Shown here: positions 1-7,617 of the stretch, piece after piece
How positions within the stretch are numbered: position 1 is the stretch's first letter
Layout: the number at the start of each line of letters is the position of its first letter
NCBI GenBank assembly: GCA_902775475.1
Contig: CACYME010000010.1
Location: 1-64,000 of the forward strand
Length of the DNA stretch: 64,000 nucleotides
Reading direction: 5' to 3'
DNA from: an uncultured Prevotellaceae bacterium
GTDB lineage: Bacteria; Bacteroidota; Bacteroidia; Bacteroidales; Bacteroidaceae
Made by a program: the position numbers and the translations under genes
Notes under the pieces: model-generated
Databases searched by the model: none
Told to the model about the DNA's origin: nothing
The model's input: the letters and a program-made list of their open reading frames with translations, nothing else

Positions 1-162
1 AGGGGGCCTGTTTTTGAAAATCAAAAGACACTTGCCTATTTATCGGCAGTTTCTGATGGTGATTGAGTCAAATGGAAATTTTATCGGACAGCAATAATTT
101 TTTTCGCTTTGCGGTGCAAGATTTCGCTATTTTCGCTGTTATAAAAGAAAAACAAGCGTATA
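1..162. other. AT-rich leader region with no gene
   Basis: No start codon with a plausible protein and no recognisable promoter box was found before the lipoprotein gene that begins at 163. A reading frame continuous with the sigma factor passes through here, but its translation is low-complexity and looks like noise. Confidence 0.5.
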
Positions 163-738
163 ATGATGAGATTGAAGACTATTCTGACGACCCTTGTGGT
201 CATGGGGCTGACGCTGCTGGCATCTTGCTCCGTGGAAGACGGCGACGGCTACGACAGCGTCTATACCCCGGAAAGCGATGCCATGGCCTCTACGTACTAC
301 CGCGGCACATGGCAGACCGGCGACCTGACCAGCAGCCAGAAGAACGTCACCACCAGCGGCGACATCGCCCTGCAGCTAGCGCAGGGCGAACCGATGCTGA
401 CCATCAGCCCGCTGCCCGTGCAGCTGTTCCTGCAACTGGCGGGAAGGGGCGACGCCACGGTGGAGATGGCCCAGCCCTACAACATCCGCCTGCAGGAGAA
501 GGGCTACTCCTCGGCCACCGTGGTCTACGAGGCCGCGATGACGCCCTACACCTTCACCTTCCGCCAGGGGGGCGAGCTGCACCAGCTGCGCCTCAGCTTC
601 CAGGACCGCAGCGAGGTGGCCGTGAACACCTACCTGAACACGCTCTCGACCGTCATCACGCTGACGGCCATCAGCATCGACGACGCACCTGCCGAGGCCG
701 TCGGCCTCTCACTATCCATCAGCGCCGAGAAGCGTTAA
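163..738 (+). CDS. Small DUF4840-like lipoprotein
   Basis: A 191-residue secreted lipoprotein of unknown function. Residues 1-22 form a signal peptide ending in a lipobox (LLASC, Cys22), followed by an acidic stretch typical of Bacteroidota surface lipoproteins. The rest has alternating hydrophobic segments with no motif I recognise. Size and layout resemble the DUF4840-type lipoproteins of Bacteroidales, but this is impression rather than a match. Two consecutive ATGs (163 and 166) make the exact start ambiguous by one codon. It ends 17 bases before the GTG start of the ECF sigma factor, so it may be the first gene of that operon. The other short lipoprotein here (10930) has the same architecture. 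Confidence 0.7.
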   Translation: MMRLKTILTTLVVMGLTLLASCSVEDGDGYDSVYTPESDAMASTYYRGTWQTGDLTSSQKNVTTSGDIALQLAQGEPMLTISPLPVQLFLQLAGRGDATVEMAQPYNIRLQEKGYSSATVVYEAAMTPYTFTFRQGGELHQLRLSFQDRSEVAVNTYLNTLSTVITLTAISIDDAPAEAVGLSLSISAEKR

Positions 739-755
739 GACCCCGAACCGCCAAC

Positions 756-1304
756 GTGGACACCGAGCAACAGCTTCTGCAGCGCATCGACAAAGGCGAA
801 GGCAAGGCCCAGCGCGAGCTTTACCAACGCTATGCCCCCACGGCGATGGCCGTGGCGATGCGCTACGTGGCCGACAGCGACAGTGCCCGCGACGTGCTGC
901 AGGAGGCCTTCGTCAAGGTGTTCACCCATCTGTCTGACTTCAGCTATCGTGGCGAAGGGTCGCTCCGAGCGTGGGTGATGCGCATCGTGAGCCATGAGGC
1001 CATCGACTGGCTCAAACAGCAGCGCCGTTTCAGTCCTGAGCGCGACATCCCCGACGATGCCGTAGACGACGGCGACGAGCCACCCGACGTGGGCAGCGTG
1101 CCCATGGAGGTGCTCCAGCGGATGATTGCCAGCCTGCCCGACGGCTACCGACAGGTGTTCTGCCTCTACGTCTTCGAGCAGCACAGCCACAAGGAGATAG
1201 CCTCGCTGCTGGGCATCAAGGAGAACAGCTCTGCCTCACAATTCCTCAGAGCAAAACGACTACTGGCGAAAGCCATCAACAACTATAAACGACAACAGCT
1301 ATGA
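756..1304 (+). CDS. ECF-type RNA polymerase sigma-70 factor
   Basis: An alternative sigma factor of about 182 residues. The sigma-2 region is visible at residues 15-85 (RELYQRYAPTAMAVAMRYV, then DSARDVLQEAFVKVF with the usual acidic core-binding helix). The sigma-4 helix-turn-helix lies near the C-terminus (YRQVFCLYVFEQHSHKEIA, then LLGIKENSSASQFLRAKRLL). The frame stays open upstream to position 63, but that extension overlaps the lipoprotein gene and is low-complexity, so I chose the GTG at 756, which gives a normal ECF length. Its stop overlaps the ATG of the next gene (ATGA), implying translational coupling with its probable anti-sigma partner. Its target promoters cannot be read from the window. 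Confidence 0.88.
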   Translation: MDTEQQLLQRIDKGEGKAQRELYQRYAPTAMAVAMRYVADSDSARDVLQEAFVKVFTHLSDFSYRGEGSLRAWVMRIVSHEAIDWLKQQRRFSPERDIPDDAVDDGDEPPDVGSVPMEVLQRMIASLPDGYRQVFCLYVFEQHSHKEIASLLGIKENSSASQFLRAKRLLAKAINNYKRQQL

Positions 1305-2566
1305 AGCAACAAGACTGGACAGAACAACTTCGAGAGCGACTGGCCGACCACGAGGAGGCAGTGCCCGAAGGGCTGTGGGCCGACATCGAGCGGCGCATCG
1401 CCACGGCGAAGCCTGCCCGTCAGGTGGTGCTTCGGCGCTGGATAGCAGCGGCAGCAGCCTGTGCGCTGGTGCTCGTCGGCGTGTGGCAGTGGGCAGGCAA
1501 GTCGGAGCAGACTACGGTTGACCAAGCCAATGGTCAACAGACTGCCATGAACGGACAGCAGACTATAAATGCCGGGGAACAGACGGCGACATCAGGCGCA
1601 GCCACTCCCCTCCCTTCAAGGGGAGGGGTGCCCGAAGGGCGGGGTGGGGTCTCTAACTCCCTTCGCGTTGGAAAGTCACAGACCCCACCCCCTGCCACTC
1701 CCCTTGAAGGGAGGGGAGGGGCTACGCAGGGGGAGGCAACGAATAGTGGACAGACTGCCATCGCCCAGAATAGCGAATCGGTCATCGCCCAGGCTCAAGA
1801 CTCCCAAGGTTCCTCTGAGGGAAAGTCACAGACCCCACCCCCTGCCCCTCCCCTTGAAGGGAGGGGAGCAGCCACGGGTAGACAACCAGCGGTCGGGAAT
1901 GCGGCTACGGACGTTCACCTCAGCAGACACGAGGCCAAGAGTGGTGCCTCCCTCTCCCTCCACGCCACGAACCTGATGGCCTACGAGGGCACCACGAGCA
2001 GCACCCCCATGCAGATGGCCCCGGCCTACATGGGCGATGCATCGCGGACGCTGGCCCGCACGGCTCCCGTCTACCTGTCGAACCACGAGGAGCAGGCCGA
2101 ACACCACATGCCGCTCACCGTGGGCCTCAGCCTGCGCCTGCCGCTCAGCGGACACTGGTGGATGACCACGGGCGTGAACTACTCTCGCGTCAGTTCCACG
2201 TTCACGCAGCAGCTGGGCAGCGTCAGCCAGACGACCAAGCAGCGCCTCCACTACATCGGCCTGCCGCTCTCTGCCGGCTACACCTTCTGGCAGACGCCAC
2301 GCCTCACCGCCTATGCCACCGCTGGTGCCGAGGCCCAGCTGAACGTGCAGGCGCAGGTGGACCACGGCCACCTGGAGCGCGACCGCATGCAGTTCTCGCT
2401 GCTCGGCTCCGCCGGCCTGGAGTATCGGCTGGCACCGCAGTTCAGCATCTACGCCCAGCCCGGCCTGCGCTACTATCCCGACAACGGCAGCCACGTGCAG
2501 AACATCTTCAAGGACCGCCCCCTGCAGTTCGACTTGCAGCTGGGCCTGCGCTACACGCTGAAATAG
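1301..2566 (+). CDS. Anti-sigma-like single-TM protein with C-terminal outer-membrane barrel
   Basis: A 421-residue protein coupled to the ECF sigma factor by an ATGA overlap. Residues 1-43 are a short charged cytoplasmic segment and 45-65 a single membrane helix (WIAAAAACALVLVGVWQW). From about residue 270 the sequence has alternating strands like a PorT-type barrel (GLSLRLPLSGHWWMTTGVNYS, ending LQLGLRYTLK). A sigma gene followed by such a hybrid is a recurring Bacteroidota arrangement, so I infer it restrains the sigma factor. The linker (residues about 100-190) is encoded by GC-rich repeats: a 49-bp unit at 1670-1718 recurs almost exactly at 1820-1868, and an inverted version lies at 1604-1652. 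The linker is therefore probably inserted repeat DNA, not functional protein. Confidence 0.75.
   Translation: MKQQDWTEQLRERLADHEEAVPEGLWADIERRIATAKPARQVVLRRWIAAAAACALVLVGVWQWAGKSEQTTVDQANGQQTAMNGQQTINAGEQTATSGAATPLPSRGGVPEGRGGVSNSLRVGKSQTPPPATPLEGRGGATQGEATNSGQTAIAQNSESVIAQAQDSQGSSEGKSQTPPPAPPLEGRGAATGRQPAVGNAATDVHLSRHEAKSGASLSLHATNLMAYEGTTSSTPMQMAPAYMGDASRTLARTAPVYLSNHEEQAEHHMPLTVGLSLRLPLSGHWWMTTGVNYSRVSSTFTQQLGSVSQTTKQRLHYIGLPLSAGYTFWQTPRLTAYATAGAEAQLNVQAQVDHGHLERDRMQFSLLGSAGLEYRLAPQFSIYAQPGLRYYPDNGSHVQNIFKDRPLQFDLQLGLRYTLK
1604..1868. repeat. GC-rich inverted/direct repeat cluster inside a coding gene
   Basis: Three related units of about 49 bp. The unit at 1604-1652 is inverted relative to those at 1670-1718 and 1820-1868. 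The last two differ at about one base near the centre (GCCACTCC against GCCCCTCC). Each carries a CCCCTCCCTTCAAGGGG-like palindrome and a GGGTGGGGTCT/AGACCCCACCC arm. The cluster keeps the reading frame open and encodes a Pro/Gly/Arg-rich linker. Confidence 0.85.
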
Positions 2567-2604
2567 TCAAAGAACGTTAAAAAAAGAGCGAAAATGTGGA
2601 AAAA

Positions 2605-3014
2605 TTGAACACTCGACCCTCGAAAATACGCGAGAATTTCGCACGAGAAAACTTTTGGCTGAAAAAACGCGAGTTTTGAGAGGGTTTGCTAAATATCTGT
2701 ATAGCAATAAGTTAGACGCGATTCACCAAAATTTGGTGCCTTTCCGCAGAAAAAAGTCAACGACTTTTGAAAATTTGGCGTTGACTTTTGAAAATTTGGC
2801 GTGCTTAAAACTGAGCGAAACGAGCCAAAAAACGCGAGAATTGAGCAAAAAAAAGTGAAAAAGGCTGCACAAACCACCCCTCTTTGTGCAAAAATCGGCC
2901 CTCTCAAGACTTTTTCTCCCGTTCATCACCACTTGTCGACGACTCCAAACGCCCATTTTTCACTCTAAAATGCTCCGAAATCCTGAACCTTTTTTATAGG
3001 AAATTTTGAACACT
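2605..3014 (+). repeat. R1 intergenic element, copy A
   Basis: First of five copies of a roughly 400-bp AT-rich element in this window, forward orientation. In order: TTGAACACT at 2605-2613; a conserved box with ACTTTTGGCTGAAAAAACGC and GAGAGGGTTTGCTAAAT (2650-2693); a stem AAAAGTCAACG...CGTTGACTTTT (2753-2789); GAAAATTTGGCGTGCTTA (2790-2807); a hairpin TGCACA/TGTGCA (2866-2890) with 13-nt loop AACCACCCCTCTT; GCCCATTTTTCACTC (2951-2965); and TTGAACACT again at 3006-3014. It fills most of the 680-bp gap between the barrel protein and the pullulanase. No credible protein is encoded. Confidence 0.85.
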
Positions 3015-3082
3015 TTTCAGTCCTCTTCTTCCCTCCGTTTTTCTGGCCTCTCATGCCCTTGGTTTGGAAAAAGTGAAATAAA

Positions 3083-3114
3083 TTTGGTTTTTCGCTCACT
3101 TATTCGTAACTTTG
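3083..3114 (+). promoter_or_regulatory. Promoter of the pullulanase gene
   Basis: TTTG at 3083-3086, a 20-bp spacer, and the -7 box TAACTTTG at 3107-3114, matching the Bacteroidota housekeeping consensus. The spacer contains TTTCGCTCACTTATTCG, shared with the promoters at 14506-14536 and 35655-35685. Confidence 0.85.
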
Positions 3115-3123
3115 CAGCCACAA

Positions 3124-3152
3124 GTAGAGACGCCACAATGTGACGTCTCTAC
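3124..3152. repeat. Palindromic repeat of the GTAGAGACG type in the pullulanase leader
   Basis: A 29-bp near-perfect palindrome with arms GTAGAGACGCCACA and TGTGACGTCTCTAC around one base; 13 of 14 positions pair. It lies just downstream of the promoter, so it would form a hairpin in the 5' leader of the transcript. Similar GTAGAGACG palindromes are scattered in many bacterial genomes; from this window alone only its presence is certain. Confidence 0.75.
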
Positions 3153-3243
3153 GCAAACGCATAATAACTATAGTTATATAGCTGACTTTTCGAAGCAACG
3201 CCTCCAGCACTACCTATGGCAACGAACATAATCAATACAAACG

Positions 3244-5139
3244 ATGAAGAGACTACTAATAGCAAGCATGGCTGCAACGATGATGGCCTGCCAGAGCACG
3301 CAGCAGAACACCGTGTTCTGCTTCGACGAGATGACCTATTCCCCCAGTGAGACGCGCTTCCGCCTCTTCGCCCCTGCCGACGCCGAGTGCGCCGTGGTGC
3401 TTGACGGCGACACGCTGGCCATGGAGCTGCAGGCCGACTCCATCTGGGCAGCCACCGCCAAGGGCGACCAGAAGGGCAAGGAGTATGAGTTTGTGGTGAA
3501 CGGCGTGGCCTCGCCGGGTGTCTTTGTCAAGGCCGTGACGGTGAACGGGCGCAAGGGCGTGGTGGTGGACCTGCGCGACAGCGACCCCGAGGGCTGGGCC
3601 ACCGACAAGGGCGTACATCCCGCCACCTATGCCGACTGGGTGGTCTACGAGCTGCACCACCGCGACTTCTCCGTGGGTCGCCCCGACGCCGCCCATCCCG
3701 GAAAGTTCCTCGCCCTCAGCGAGCCGTGGGCCGTGAGCCACCTGAAGGAGCTGGGCATCAACGCCGTGCATATCCTGCCCAGCTACGACTTCGGTTCGGT
3801 GGACGAGACACGGCTCAACGAACCGCAGTACAACTGGGGCTACGACCCCGTGAACTACAACGTACCCGAAGGCTCCTACAGCACCGCCCCCGCCGACCCG
3901 CTCTGCCGCATCCGCGAGTTCAAGCAGATGGTGCAGGCCCTCCACCAGGCAGGCATCAACGTCGTCCTCGACGTGGTCTACAACCACACCTACGACATCG
4001 AGCACTCCAACTTCCAGCGCACCTATCCCGACTATTACTATAGGGCCGCCCTCAATGCCCTTGAAGGCGGGAAGTATTCCAACGGCTCCGGCTGCGGCAA
4101 CGAGACGGCCTCGGAGCAGCCGATGATGCGCCGCTTCATGATTGAGAGCGTGAAGTACTGGATTCGGGAATACCACATCGACGGCTTCCGCTTCGACCTG
4201 ATGGGCTGCCACGACATTGAGACGATGAACCAGATTCGCCAGGCCGTGGACGAGCTCGACCCCACCATCTTCATCTATGGCGAGGGCTGGAGCGCAGGGC
4301 AGTGCGCGCTGCCTACGGAGCAGCTGGGCGTGAAGGCCAACATCGCGCTGATGCCCCGCATCGCGGCCTTCAGCGACGACATGCGCGATGCCCTGCGCGG
4401 ACCCTTCAGCGACGACACCAAGCCGGGACTGCTGGGCTTCGCACTGCTGACGCAGGCGGAGCAGGCAACGCTCATGGAGAGCCTGAAGGCGGGCATCGCC
4501 GGCATGGTAGAGCATCCGCAGGTGGACTACTCGCTGGTGAACTATAGCCCGAAGCCCTACGCCCTGGAGCCTGCGCAGATGATTAGCTACGTGAGCTGCC
4601 ACGACGACATGTGCCTCACCGACCGTCTGCGCGCCAGCATCCCCGGCCTCAGCACCGACGAGCTCATCCGCCTCGACCAGCTGGCACAGACCGCCGTGTT
4701 CACCTCGCAGGGCGTGCCCTTCATGCTCAGCGGCGAGGAGCTGCTGCGCACCAAGCAGGGCGTGCACAACTCATTCGAGAGCCCCGACAGCATCAACCGC
4801 CTCGACTGGGCCAACAAGGAGAAGTATCCGCAGGTGTTCAAGTACTATCAGGACCTCATCGCCCTGCGCCGGCAGCATCCCGCGTTCCGCCTGGGCAGCG
4901 CCGAGCTGGTGAGGAAGCACCTGGCGTTCATCGACGCGCCGCAGGGCGTGATGGCCTATCGGCTCAGCGACGTGCCGGGCGACGACTGGCAGCACATCTG
5001 GGTCTATCTCAACTTCAACCGCAAGCCCGTCAGCATCGCGCTGCCCGACGACGGCTGCGAGGTGGGCTTCGGCAGAGGCACCATCGCGGCAGGGAAGGCA
5101 GAGATTCCGGCGCTGACGGCAGCGATTCTGCGACGATAG
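3244..5139 (+). CDS. pulA: Type I pullulanase (GH13_14), lipoprotein
   Basis: Hydrolyses alpha-1,6 branch linkages in pullulan, glycogen or starch dextrins. A lipoprotein signal ends at Cys16 (MMAC), so the enzyme is membrane-anchored. Residues about 20-115 resemble a CBM48-type beta domain. The GH13 barrel follows with the type I pullulanase signature YNWGYDP (196-202), DVVYNHT (243-249), the nucleophile Asp318 in GFRFDLMG, the acid/base Glu347 in YGEGWS, and the third carboxylate near Asp454 in SCHDD. At 631 residues it is the compact form without extra N-terminal modules. It has its own promoter (3083-3114) and precedes a pectin lyase by 48 bases, possibly co-transcribed. No other starch gene lies nearby, so this is not a canonical Sus locus. 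Confidence 0.93.
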   Translation: MKRLLIASMAATMMACQSTQQNTVFCFDEMTYSPSETRFRLFAPADAECAVVLDGDTLAMELQADSIWAATAKGDQKGKEYEFVVNGVASPGVFVKAVTVNGRKGVVVDLRDSDPEGWATDKGVHPATYADWVVYELHHRDFSVGRPDAAHPGKFLALSEPWAVSHLKELGINAVHILPSYDFGSVDETRLNEPQYNWGYDPVNYNVPEGSYSTAPADPLCRIREFKQMVQALHQAGINVVLDVVYNHTYDIEHSNFQRTYPDYYYRAALNALEGGKYSNGSGCGNETASEQPMMRRFMIESVKYWIREYHIDGFRFDLMGCHDIETMNQIRQAVDELDPTIFIYGEGWSAGQCALPTEQLGVKANIALMPRIAAFSDDMRDALRGPFSDDTKPGLLGFALLTQAEQATLMESLKAGIAGMVEHPQVDYSLVNYSPKPYALEPAQMISYVSCHDDMCLTDRLRASIPGLSTDELIRLDQLAQTAVFTSQGVPFMLSGEELLRTKQGVHNSFESPDSINRLDWANKEKYPQVFKYYQDLIALRRQHPAFRLGSAELVRKHLAFIDAPQGVMAYRLSDVPGDDWQHIWVYLNFNRKPVSIALPDDGCEVGFGRGTIAAGKAEIPALTAAILRR

Positions 5140-5187
5140 GGCTGTCTTGACTTCATTTAGACTACAATTAACAATAACAAACTACTT

Positions 5188-7596
5188 ATGATGAAGAAAA
5201 CTATTCTAACGCTTTTCGCAGCTCAGCTGGCGCTCATGCCGATGACTGCGCAGAACACGCCCGTGAGCCAGATGGAGCGCCTCGACCGCGGCGTGGTGGC
5301 CCTGCCCCGCAGCAGCGGCAGCGGCAACTTCGTCAGCTGGCGCATGCTGGGCACCGACGACGAGGACCGCCTGTCGTTCGACGTCATCCGCAACGGCACC
5401 GTGGTCAAGAAGGACCTCTACGCCACCTGCTACGAGGATGCCGGGGGCGCCAAGGGCTCTTCTTACCGCATCGTGACGAAGGTCGATGGCGAGGCCGTCG
5501 ACACCACCGAGGCCGTCAGCGCCTGGGAGCTGGTCTACAATCCCATCAAGCTCGACCGTCCGGCGAAGGGTGCCAACGGCGGCGAGTATTCGCCCAACGA
5601 CATGTCCGTGGGCGATGTCGACGGCGACGGCCAGTACGAGCTGTTCGTGAAGTGGGACCCCTCGACGTCGAAGGACAACTCGCAGGGCGGCGTTACCGAC
5701 AATGTGTTCATCGACTGCTACAAGCTCGACGGCACCCGTCTCTGGCGCATCGACCTGGGTCGCAACATCCGCGCCGGAGCCCACTACACGCAGTTCATGG
5801 TCTACGACTTCGATGGCGACGGCCGTGCCGAGATGATGTGCAAGACGGGCCCCGGCTCGCTCGATGGCAAGGGCAGCTACGTGAACAGCGTGGCCACCGA
5901 GGACGTCATCAAGAACGCCAGCAACACCGCCCTCCATCGCAATAGCGACGGCCGCATCACCGGCGGACAGGAGTGGCTCACCGTGTTCGGCGGACTGACG
6001 GGCGAGGCCATCCACACCATCTTCTACAACCCCAACCGCAACATGAACTACGGCGGTGCTGCCGACGGCTCCCAGAACTGGGGCGACGTCGACGGCAAGA
6101 ACGATACGGGCAGCTACGGCAACCGTGGCGAGCGCTTCCTCGCCGCTGTGGCCTACCTCGACGGGCCCGACAAGAACCCCAGCGGCATCTTCAGCCGGGG
6201 TTATTATGGCTATGCCTTCATCTGGGCTGTCGACTTCGACGGCCAGCTGCTGCACCAGAAGTGGCTCAGCTCGCACAAGTCGAAGACCAACTACACGCTC
6301 TCCACCTACGACGCCGAGGGGAAGCGCACCGTCCAGTCGTTCAGCAAGCTGCAGCCCACCAGCGGCAGTGGCAGCGGCACGATGTTCGGCAACGGCAACC
6401 ACAACCTGAGCATTGCCGACGTCGATGGCGACGGCTGCGACGAGATTATCTGGGGCTCGGCAGGCCTCAACAACGACGGCACGTTGCTCTACGGCACTGG
6501 CTTCGGTCACGGCGATGCCATCCACATGGCCGACCATTGCCCCGACCGTCCGGGACTGGAGGTTTTTGAAGTGCACGAGGAGAAGGGCACCTACGCCTGG
6601 GACCTGCACGACGCCGCCACCGGCGAGGTGCTGCTGAAGGGTGGCCCCGCCGGCGAGGACAATGGCCGCGGCATGGCCGGACAGTTCGACGCCGCCGTGC
6701 GCGGCTCGCTCTTCTGGTCGAGCAGCGACGGCTCTGCCCGCAGCGCCGTCACCGGCGAGGCCGTCTCCACGAAGCACGGCTCCACCAACTTCCGCGTCTA
6801 CTGGGACGGCGACCTGCGCGAGGAACTCTTCGACGGGGGAAAGATTGACAAGTGGAACAGCAACGGCACCGACCGCCTCTACCTGAACGGCAAGAACCTC
6901 TACGACTATAACTCGTCGAGTACCTGCAACAGCACGAAGTCGACGCCCAACCTGCAGGCCGACATCCTCGGCGACTGGCGCGAGGAAATCATCCTCTGGT
7001 CGGCTGCCGACAACGCCACCATCAACATCTTCACCACGAACACCGCCACTGCCTACCGCATGCCCACGCTGATGCACGACCACACCTACCGCATGGGCAT
7101 CTGCTGGCAGAACACGGCCTACAACCAGCCGCCCCACCTGGGCTACTACCTGCCCGACGCCGTGAAGCCACGCATCGTCAGCAGCCTGGAGCATCGCGCC
7201 GGCCATCAGCAGCCCGTCAGCATTGAGCTGAAGTGGCGCTATGCCAAGTCGGCCATCCTGCTGGCCAGCTTCATGCCCGACGGCACTCGCAAGGCGATGA
7301 CTCCTCCTGAGGACTTCGACCGCCCCACCTTCAACACTGCCGACAAGACCATCACCGTGACGGGCACGCCGCAGACCGTGGGCGACTATCAGCTGGTGTT
7401 CCGCTTGACGGGCTATGGCAACGAGACATCGACCGACACGCTCGTGGTGCACGTGATGGACATGACGGGCATCACCGACGTGACGGCTAAGGGGCACGAA
7501 AAAACGGCGCCCCTCTACGATTTGCAGGGACGCCGTTTGGAGGCTCAGCCGCGGAGCGGTATCTATATCGAGAACAAGCGTAAGAAAGTCTATTAG
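5188..7596 (+). CDS. Rhamnogalacturonan lyase, PL11 family
   Basis: A secreted lyase of 802 residues that cleaves the rhamnogalacturonan I backbone of pectin by beta-elimination. It starts with a cleavable signal peptide (residues 1-22, ending MTAQ). Family features are the opening MERLDRGVVAL, the repeated calcium-binding turns VGDVDGDGQYELFVKWDP and VYDFDGDGRAEMMCKTGPG, ADVDGDGCDEIIWGS, and LQADILGDWREEIILW, all typical of the eight-bladed propeller. The last 40 residues (APLYDLQGRRL, then SGIYIENKRKKVY) match the short C-terminal motif found on many secreted Prevotella proteins, perhaps a sorting or anchoring signal (inference). It follows pulA and ends 21 bases from a convergent gene. It belongs functionally with the GH28/GH51 pectin genes at the other end of the window. 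Confidence 0.92.
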   Translation: MMKKTILTLFAAQLALMPMTAQNTPVSQMERLDRGVVALPRSSGSGNFVSWRMLGTDDEDRLSFDVIRNGTVVKKDLYATCYEDAGGAKGSSYRIVTKVDGEAVDTTEAVSAWELVYNPIKLDRPAKGANGGEYSPNDMSVGDVDGDGQYELFVKWDPSTSKDNSQGGVTDNVFIDCYKLDGTRLWRIDLGRNIRAGAHYTQFMVYDFDGDGRAEMMCKTGPGSLDGKGSYVNSVATEDVIKNASNTALHRNSDGRITGGQEWLTVFGGLTGEAIHTIFYNPNRNMNYGGAADGSQNWGDVDGKNDTGSYGNRGERFLAAVAYLDGPDKNPSGIFSRGYYGYAFIWAVDFDGQLLHQKWLSSHKSKTNYTLSTYDAEGKRTVQSFSKLQPTSGSGSGTMFGNGNHNLSIADVDGDGCDEIIWGSAGLNNDGTLLYGTGFGHGDAIHMADHCPDRPGLEVFEVHEEKGTYAWDLHDAATGEVLLKGGPAGEDNGRGMAGQFDAAVRGSLFWSSSDGSARSAVTGEAVSTKHGSTNFRVYWDGDLREELFDGGKIDKWNSNGTDRLYLNGKNLYDYNSSSTCNSTKSTPNLQADILGDWREEIILWSAADNATINIFTTNTATAYRMPTLMHDHTYRMGICWQNTAYNQPPHLGYYLPDAVKPRIVSSLEHRAGHQQPVSIELKWRYAKSAILLASFMPDGTRKAMTPPEDFDRPTFNTADKTITVTGTPQTVGDYQLVFRLTGYGNETSTDTLVVHVMDMTGITDVTAKGHEKTAPLYDLQGRRLEAQPRSGIYIENKRKKVY

Positions 7597-7617
7597 GGCC
7601 TCTCGGCACCCCCATCA

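Noticed and set aside
63..755. N-terminal extension of the sigma-factor frame
   Set aside because: Overlaps the lipoprotein gene, has an Arg/Pro-rich low-complexity translation, and would double the length of a normal ECF factor.
2158..2580. Frame overlapping the barrel protein and extending past its stop
   Set aside because: Pro/Arg/His-rich shadow in the +2 frame of a gene with clear barrel features.
2655..2858. Open frames in R1 copies whose translations look alike (also 2689-2907, 22932-23408, 40778-41053, 50049-50624, 58893-59195), with repeated STPNFQK or KVNAKF words
   Set aside because: The similarity comes from conserved repeat DNA; the frames start and stop at different places, occur on either strand, and interrupt at the variable loops. 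No shared start codon or promoter.
3256..7497. Very long antisense frames (3256-4767 minus, 5206-7497 minus, also 12657-14351 plus, 15946-17880 plus, 24962-26572 minus, 32099-33781 minus, 47821-50196 minus)
   Set aside because: Shadows of GC-rich genes on the opposite strand: low-complexity Val/Ala/Gly/His-rich translations without domains.
3244..7596. A starch or pectin PUL around pulA and the PL11 lyase
   Set aside because: No SusC, SusD, transporter or regulator nearby; two adjacent enzymes alone do not make a utilisation locus.
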